A stretch of DNA of 64,000 nucleotides, from positions 59,258-123,257 of the forward strand of contig NZ_AEKT01000019.1 in the NCBI RefSeq assembly GCF_000193635.1, read 5' to 3'. Shown in pieces: positions 60,132-64,000 of the stretch. The notes below the pieces were generated by a model, which was not told the DNA's origin, made no database searches, and worked only from the letters and a program-made list of their open reading frames with translations. The position numbers were made by a program, and so were the translations under genes. This DNA is from Weissella cibaria KACC 11862 (GTDB lineage: Bacteria > Bacillota > Bacilli > Lactobacillales > Lactobacillaceae). Positions within the stretch are counted from its first letter, which is position 1; the number at the start of each line of letters is the position of its first letter.

Positions 60132-60877
60132 GAAATAGTCCATCCTGTCATATTTAATTTCGTGATTTCACCAGAATAGAAAGTTTGTTGGCCAGTATCC
60201 GTTTGCACAAACAAGCCACCATCATCCAGCACATCTTGAACACGCCCCTGGATGATTTGTTTGCCAACAACCAACTCAACCTGTTGACCAATTACGAGTG
60301 ATAATTTGCGATAGTCGCGCATCACATCACGGGCATCTAACGAAAAATAGCGAACAAAATAATTTAATAGCGATGCCACCAGCTGTTCCCGATCAACTTG
60401 TTGATCAGTTAACGCGCCGGCCTTTGCCTGGATGTCAACCGGATAATCGGTTGGGTTAATATTCAAACCGATGCCAATAATCAAATGATTGCCGACTGAT
60501 TCAACTAAAATGCCGGCCACTTTTTTATGCTGATAGTACAAATCGTTGACCCACTTAATGCCAACTTGCACACCCAATTCAACTGACAATGCGGTGGCTG
60601 CTGCCACAGCTGCACTTGTTGTCACCTGACCCGGATTGAGCGTTCGACTATCAGCCACTGGCCAAATCAAAGTTAGATAAACACCAACTTGATCTGGCGA
60701 AAAATACTGTCGGCCATGCCGACCGTACCCTGCCGTTTGTTCGTCTGCCACAATTGCCACTGGCGTCTTCAACTGTGTATTCCCAATCAACCGTTTTGCG
60801 GCAGTATTGGTTGAATCAATCGTGGCATAACTTGTAATTGTCACTGGACTTAAGGTTGTCAATCGTAATTGATCCAT
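60128..60877 (-). CDS. birA: Biotin--[acetyl-CoA carboxylase] ligase, no DNA-binding domain
   Basis: A 249-residue ligase that attaches biotin to acceptor proteins such as BCCP. Catalytic segments: TIDSTNTAAKRL, EQTAGYGRHGRQYFSPDQVG (the GRGRxG-like biotinoyl-AMP loop is GYGRHGR) and GIKWVNDLYYQHKKVAGILV. The N-terminal HTH of bifunctional BirA is absent, so it cannot itself repress. The start was set at the ATG at 60877 (GGAGGG upstream). Operon with bioY. Confidence 0.94.
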   Translation of the reverse strand: MDQLRLTTLSPVTITSYATIDSTNTAAKRLIGNTQLKTPVAIVADEQTAGYGRHGRQYFSPDQVGVYLTLIWPVADSRTLNPGQVTTSAAVAAATALSVELGVQVGIKWVNDLYYQHKKVAGILVESVGNHLIIGIGLNINPTDYPVDIQAKAGALTDQQVDREQLVASLLNYFVRYFSLDARDVMRDYRKLSLVIGQQVELVVGKQIIQGRVQDVLDDGGLFVQTDTGQQTFYSGEITKLNMTGWTIS

Positions 60878-60994
60878 GGTCCATCCCTCCAAACTTTCTA
60901 ATCCCCATCATCACAGTTAGTCATGGCGTTCTCTACCAGCATAACCAACTGTTCCTATCATACCATGTACACACACCAGTCAGGTTACCCGCTT

Positions 60995-61044
60995 TAACGC
61001 AAAAGGACTAGCCCAGAAATCTCTGCACTAGTCCTTTTGCGTTA
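60995..61044 (-). terminator. Terminator of the flavodoxin-like gene
   Basis: Perfect 17-base arms 60995-61011 and 61028-61044; the T-run is inside the arm. Confidence 0.8.
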
Positions 61045-61045
61045 A

Positions 61046-61591
61046 TTATTCTAATGAGGCTTGCTTTTCATAAAAGCGAACCCGATCGACAATCGGTTGC
61101 ACTAATTGACGATAACGACTCACTAAATCGATTTGATTTGTGGTCGTTTCCTCTAATTCTTTCACATGTTCTTCCGCAATCGCGCGACCAATCTTTTTAA
61201 TCCACCAAACCGATAGTCGATGCCAACGTCCCATTTTGTCATGGTTTGTCGCACCCCGTAGTTGAAAGAAATCACCATACTGTTGGACAAGGTAATTAAA
61301 ATTATCGACACAAATGTGTTTGAAATAAGTCGCATCAATCGGATGGAGGCCAACCGTGAACAATAAAATATGTTTATCATACAGCGCCGGAATCAGCGTA
61401 TTTACTAGATTAGCAATTTTAACGCGGCCATGAAATACTGGACCACCAAAAACAATCGTATCGTAAGTTGTTAAATCCAACGCGCCGATTTCATCAAGTC
61501 GATACAAACTAATCTGCAACTCATTTGCAATCCAGCGGGCATATTTTTCAGTATGCCCGTAGTGACTGTCATAAATCACAACCGCACTCAT
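61046..61591 (-). CDS. Flavodoxin-domain protein, HemG-like
   Basis: A 181-residue protein with a flavodoxin fold: the FMN phosphate loop VIYDSHYGHTEKYARWIA (residues 5-22), FGGPVFHGRVK (about 48-58) and a later LRGATNHDKM. It resembles menaquinone-dependent protoporphyrinogen oxidase HemG and other flavodoxin-like reductases. With no haem genes nearby, the role is uncertain. GGGAGG precedes the ATG. Confidence 0.8.
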   Translation of the reverse strand: MSAVVIYDSHYGHTEKYARWIANELQISLYRLDEIGALDLTTYDTIVFGGPVFHGRVKIANLVNTLIPALYDKHILLFTVGLHPIDATYFKHICVDNFNYLVQQYGDFFQLRGATNHDKMGRWHRLSVWWIKKIGRAIAEEHVKELEETTTNQIDLVSRYRQLVQPIVDRVRFYEKQASLE

Positions 61592-61693
61592 TCACGTGTC
61601 CTCCCCATCTATCTTTCTGCCACTATCATACAAGTTGTAAGTTGATGACGTGTGCAAAAGTTTCGAAGATAGTGTGAAGTCCGACAAAAATCA

Positions 61694-62689
61694 TTACTTA
61701 TTCAATAAGCCCTTGAAAAAGTTAACAATTGGATTCCAAATATTCGTGACAAACCAGTTAGCGGCTTGCTGAACATCCTCTGAATTCGCAAAATCCTTCG
61801 CCTTAGCCATCGCATCCCCAGCTGAGTTTTCAAGCTTATTTGATAGGCTCTTAGCATTATCGACGAAGCTAGATGAGTCAGAAATTGGGGCGTCCGCAAC
61901 GCCTACCAATGCTTGCGCCATCGTTTGTACCGCCGCGTCGGACGTCTTTTCGGCAATACCTTGCTTATCCAAGTTAATGTTTAATTGATCAATTGCAATA
62001 TTAATTGTAATGTTTTGTCCGTCTTGCTTTTTCTCAGCCAGTTCACTAGCTGTGTTAGTTACTGCTGACGTCAGCTTACCAGGGTAGGCCTTATCGTCTT
62101 TGTTATCATTCACGGCATCCGTCGTAGCGGCTAGCATGTTATTAGCTGCCGACGTATTTTGTTCGTTCAGCGTGATACCATCCGTATCCAAAGCCTTATA
62201 AACACCAGCCAAGGCTGCTTGCCCAGAAACTTGTTGGTTTGCTGTTACCGTAATAATCACATCTTTTACACCAGCCATCGTAGCTGCCATCGCATACTGT
62301 TGTGAGGTTACTTGCGTAATATTATCCTTACCATCGAAGTTCTTAATGTTTACCAGCGTCCCCGTACCAGGTTCAGCCGGTGCAATGGCAACAGAACTAA
62401 TCATCGCACTATCTGCCACGCCCGAAAGACCAATGTATGATGCGTCGGCACCCGTTGTTGTTAATTTTTCATAGCTGTCTGTCACTCCCAGCGTTGTCGC
62501 AAGGGCACTTTGATCTGAGGCCCCAGCCCCATACACAACATACGACTTTGATAAGGCCCGTGTTTGCACGTTAGTTGTTGCCGCTGCTTGCACAGCGTTC
62601 GGTTGCACCAGGACGGTCGCCGTCACTGTTGTTGCCCCCAGCAAAGCCGTTGCTAGCAACGTCGTCGTTATAATTTTCTTAGTTTGCAT
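61694..62689 (-). CDS. Secreted DUF1002 family protein
   Basis: A 331-residue protein with an N-terminal signal (about 4-30) ending NAVQAAA, a type I signal peptidase site. The rest fits DUF1002, as in B. subtilis YpuA: YVVYGAGASDQSALATTLGV, GSG-less loop, PGTGTLVNIKNFDGKDNIT and a helical C-terminal part ending FKGLLNK. The family is thought to act in the cell envelope; function unknown. The start was placed at 62689 with GGAGG upstream. Confidence 0.82.
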   Translation of the reverse strand: MQTKKIITTTLLATALLGATTVTATVLVQPNAVQAAATTNVQTRALSKSYVVYGAGASDQSALATTLGVTDSYEKLTTTGADASYIGLSGVADSAMISSVAIAPAEPGTGTLVNIKNFDGKDNITQVTSQQYAMAATMAGVKDVIITVTANQQVSGQAALAGVYKALDTDGITLNEQNTSAANNMLAATTDAVNDNKDDKAYPGKLTSAVTNTASELAEKKQDGQNITINIAIDQLNINLDKQGIAEKTSDAAVQTMAQALVGVADAPISDSSSFVDNAKSLSNKLENSAGDAMAKAKDFANSEDVQQAANWFVTNIWNPIVNFFKGLLNK

Positions 62690-62894
62690 CGTTATTTCCT
62701 CCGATACCATCGTTTTCATCGTTACATAATTGTAACATATCGCGCCTTAAACAGAACTTCAAAACGCAACGCGCTTAGTTTGTGAATTTATTGTGAACAG
62801 TTTGCACGAAGTTTGTGTATTCCGCTCACAAACAAGGAAGAAAAGAGTACTATTATAAGGTAATATCTCGTTTAGAAAGTGAGGCAATTGTGAC

Positions 62895-63962
62895 ATGGCG
62901 ATTCAAAAATCAAGTTTGCTAACAGCAACCCTTCTATTGGCTAGCGTCTTATTCGCTAGCCCTGTGTTAGCTGATGACACGACAACCGCAGCATCATCAG
63001 CAATAACCGTCAGTGTCGTTAGCGACAATACTACAGATCCTGCGACAAGCACGGCAACGATAGATGAATCAACAGCAGCCACGCCAATTGTTTTACCAGC
63101 ATCAGCCAAGTCTGAAGAAGAAACCAGCACGGCCAGTGAAACAACCGCTACTCCAGAAACGTTAGAGGCGTGCGTACCAAACACACCGGTCGTATTACCT
63201 GAAGAAACAATTACTGATTTTGTACCACCCGTTACCGAAACGCCAGTTGAAAGCAACCCTTCTGATAGTAACAAGGCTAGCGAAGTCGTTTCGTCAGAAT
63301 CAGTTGGGCAAGCAACAACACCAACTGAAACCGACTTGGCTAATAAGGTCACAACTTCAGAAACACCGGTCCAACCCATTACTGACCAGTCCGTTACACA
63401 AACGCAAAAGGTCACGACTAGCAAAACGTCTGACGCACGGACTGCGACAACGCAACGAACGGCAAGTGCCACTACACCGCGTACTTCAGTCACCGCACCA
63501 ACGACGGTCACAACTAGTCAAGCTACAAATCAACAGGTTACCGCTGTTAACAGCAGTGATGCACAACCCGCACAGCCAGTTGCGCTGACCACAGCAGTTG
63601 CGCAAGAACCAACCGATGTTGCCCCAACAACAAGTCAAACGGCACAAGCGGTGGCTAGTTCAACAGTTAAAGCAGCTGTTACAACTGCCACAACGCATGA
63701 AGCAGCCACCCTTGGCACACCGTCAGAAAGCCAAGCTAATACCGTTGCGCAAGAGCCAACCACAGCAGCCACGGCAATTCATGAAGTGGCTGTCCGCGCT
63801 GGCCAAATGGCAGATGACATGCTACCGCCTGGCGCTTACCAAATGAATTGGGGCCCGGTCGCTATCACCACATTCTCAGTTGCTTTGGCTTCTTGGATTA
63901 TTGCTTACTACACAATTCGCCGACGCCAAGCCGACCGTGAACGTGATATTCTTAGTCACTAA
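62895..63962 (+). CDS. Thr/Ser-rich surface protein with C-terminal TM
   Basis: A 355-residue protein: signal peptide (about 1-26, ending VLADD), then about 270 residues of low-complexity Thr/Ser/Ala/Val sequence, a short PPGAYQMNWGP segment and one TM helix (about 315-335, ITTFSVALASWIIAYYTI) followed by a positively charged tail. The plan is that of a wall-spanning, membrane-anchored stalk or mucin-like adhesin. There is no LPxTG motif. GAGG lies 10 bases before the ATG. Divergent from the DUF1002 gene. Confidence 0.75.
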   Translation: MAIQKSSLLTATLLLASVLFASPVLADDTTTAASSAITVSVVSDNTTDPATSTATIDESTAATPIVLPASAKSEEETSTASETTATPETLEACVPNTPVVLPEETITDFVPPVTETPVESNPSDSNKASEVVSSESVGQATTPTETDLANKVTTSETPVQPITDQSVTQTQKVTTSKTSDARTATTQRTASATTPRTSVTAPTTVTTSQATNQQVTAVNSSDAQPAQPVALTTAVAQEPTDVAPTTSQTAQAVASSTVKAAVTTATTHEAATLGTPSESQANTVAQEPTTAATAIHEVAVRAGQMADDMLPPGAYQMNWGPVAITTFSVALASWIIAYYTIRRRQADRERDILSH

Positions 63963-64000
63963 TGTTGAATAACTAATAAAAACCGCAATGATTTATTACG

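Noticed and set aside
62903-63511. A long minus-strand open frame (202 codons) opposite the Thr-rich surface gene
   Set aside because: It is Val/Ser/Ala-rich because it mirrors the Thr-rich codons of the real gene; no ribosome site, and the plus frame has a signal peptide and TM tail.

Overview
The window looks like chromosome from a low-to-mid GC Gram-positive lactic acid bacterium of the Leuconostocaceae branch of Lactobacillaceae, most likely a Weissella. This is inferred from the protein families (orphan rpsD, DUF2969 next to mreB, several BMP-type binding proteins, class A Gpx, YitT, YumC-type reductase, Opp system) and from codon usage judged by eye; no 16S rRNA gene is present to confirm it. 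Most genes lie on the minus strand. Nearly every transcription unit ends in a clear hairpin plus T-run, so unit boundaries are well defined.

Layout. 1-2.7 kb: end of an MFS exporter gene, rpsD with a long leader, a DUF1097 membrane protein. 2.0-3.9 kb: nagR-nagA amino-sugar unit. 4.0-6.8 kb: ABC-MacB exporter with a divergent TetR. 6.9-11.4 kb: two HAD phosphatases, ogt, tRNA-Glu, an ApbE-like protein, proC. 11.5-15.4 kb: rodA-DUF2969-mreB and murF (cell shape and wall). 15.5-20.7 kb: nucleoside ABC transporter (nupCBA and bmpA). 20.8-31.6 kb: a NADH-oxidase-like flavoprotein, an ArsR sensor, AI-2E-type and YitT membrane proteins, D-amino-acid transaminase, Gpx, gpmA, a duplicated coiled-coil gene pair, a ferredoxin reductase. 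30.8-35.1 kb: tandem SseB paralogues and two orphan BMP binding proteins. 35.2-39.5 kb: ispE, ybaN-like, and a MoxR-VWA operon with two small paralogous proteins. 40.3-47.6 kb: M20 peptidase, FUSC and MFS proteins, then gdpP-rplI-dnaB. 47.7-54.2 kb: oppBCDF and oppA. 54.6-57.5 kb: polar amino-acid ABC importer. 57.6-64 kb: a Ser-rich membrane/P-loop kinase cluster, birA-bioY, a flavodoxin, a DUF1002 protein and a Thr-rich surface protein.

The most unusual content is non-coding. Two intergenic regions (39604-40045 and 52013-52546) each carry the same composite element: a terminal hairpin, a long imperfect palindrome (module 1), an inverted repeat enclosing a core of 84 or 88 bases, a second 186-base palindrome (module 2), and another terminal hairpin. 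The palindromes are nearly identical in the two copies and show at least one compensatory base-pair change, but the cores differ completely. One copy separates oppA from oppBCDF. The other lies next to a likely independent ~235-nt structured transcript (40061-40297). No transposase, integrase, CRISPR array or prophage gene is visible.

Two protein-level patterns also stand out. All five extracytoplasmic binding proteins (three BMP, OppA, one amino-acid SBP) lack a lipobox cysteine. Near-perfect palindromes centred on AAACGTTT precede the three BMP genes, with a looser copy before oppA, suggesting a shared LacI/CcpA-type or other regulator.
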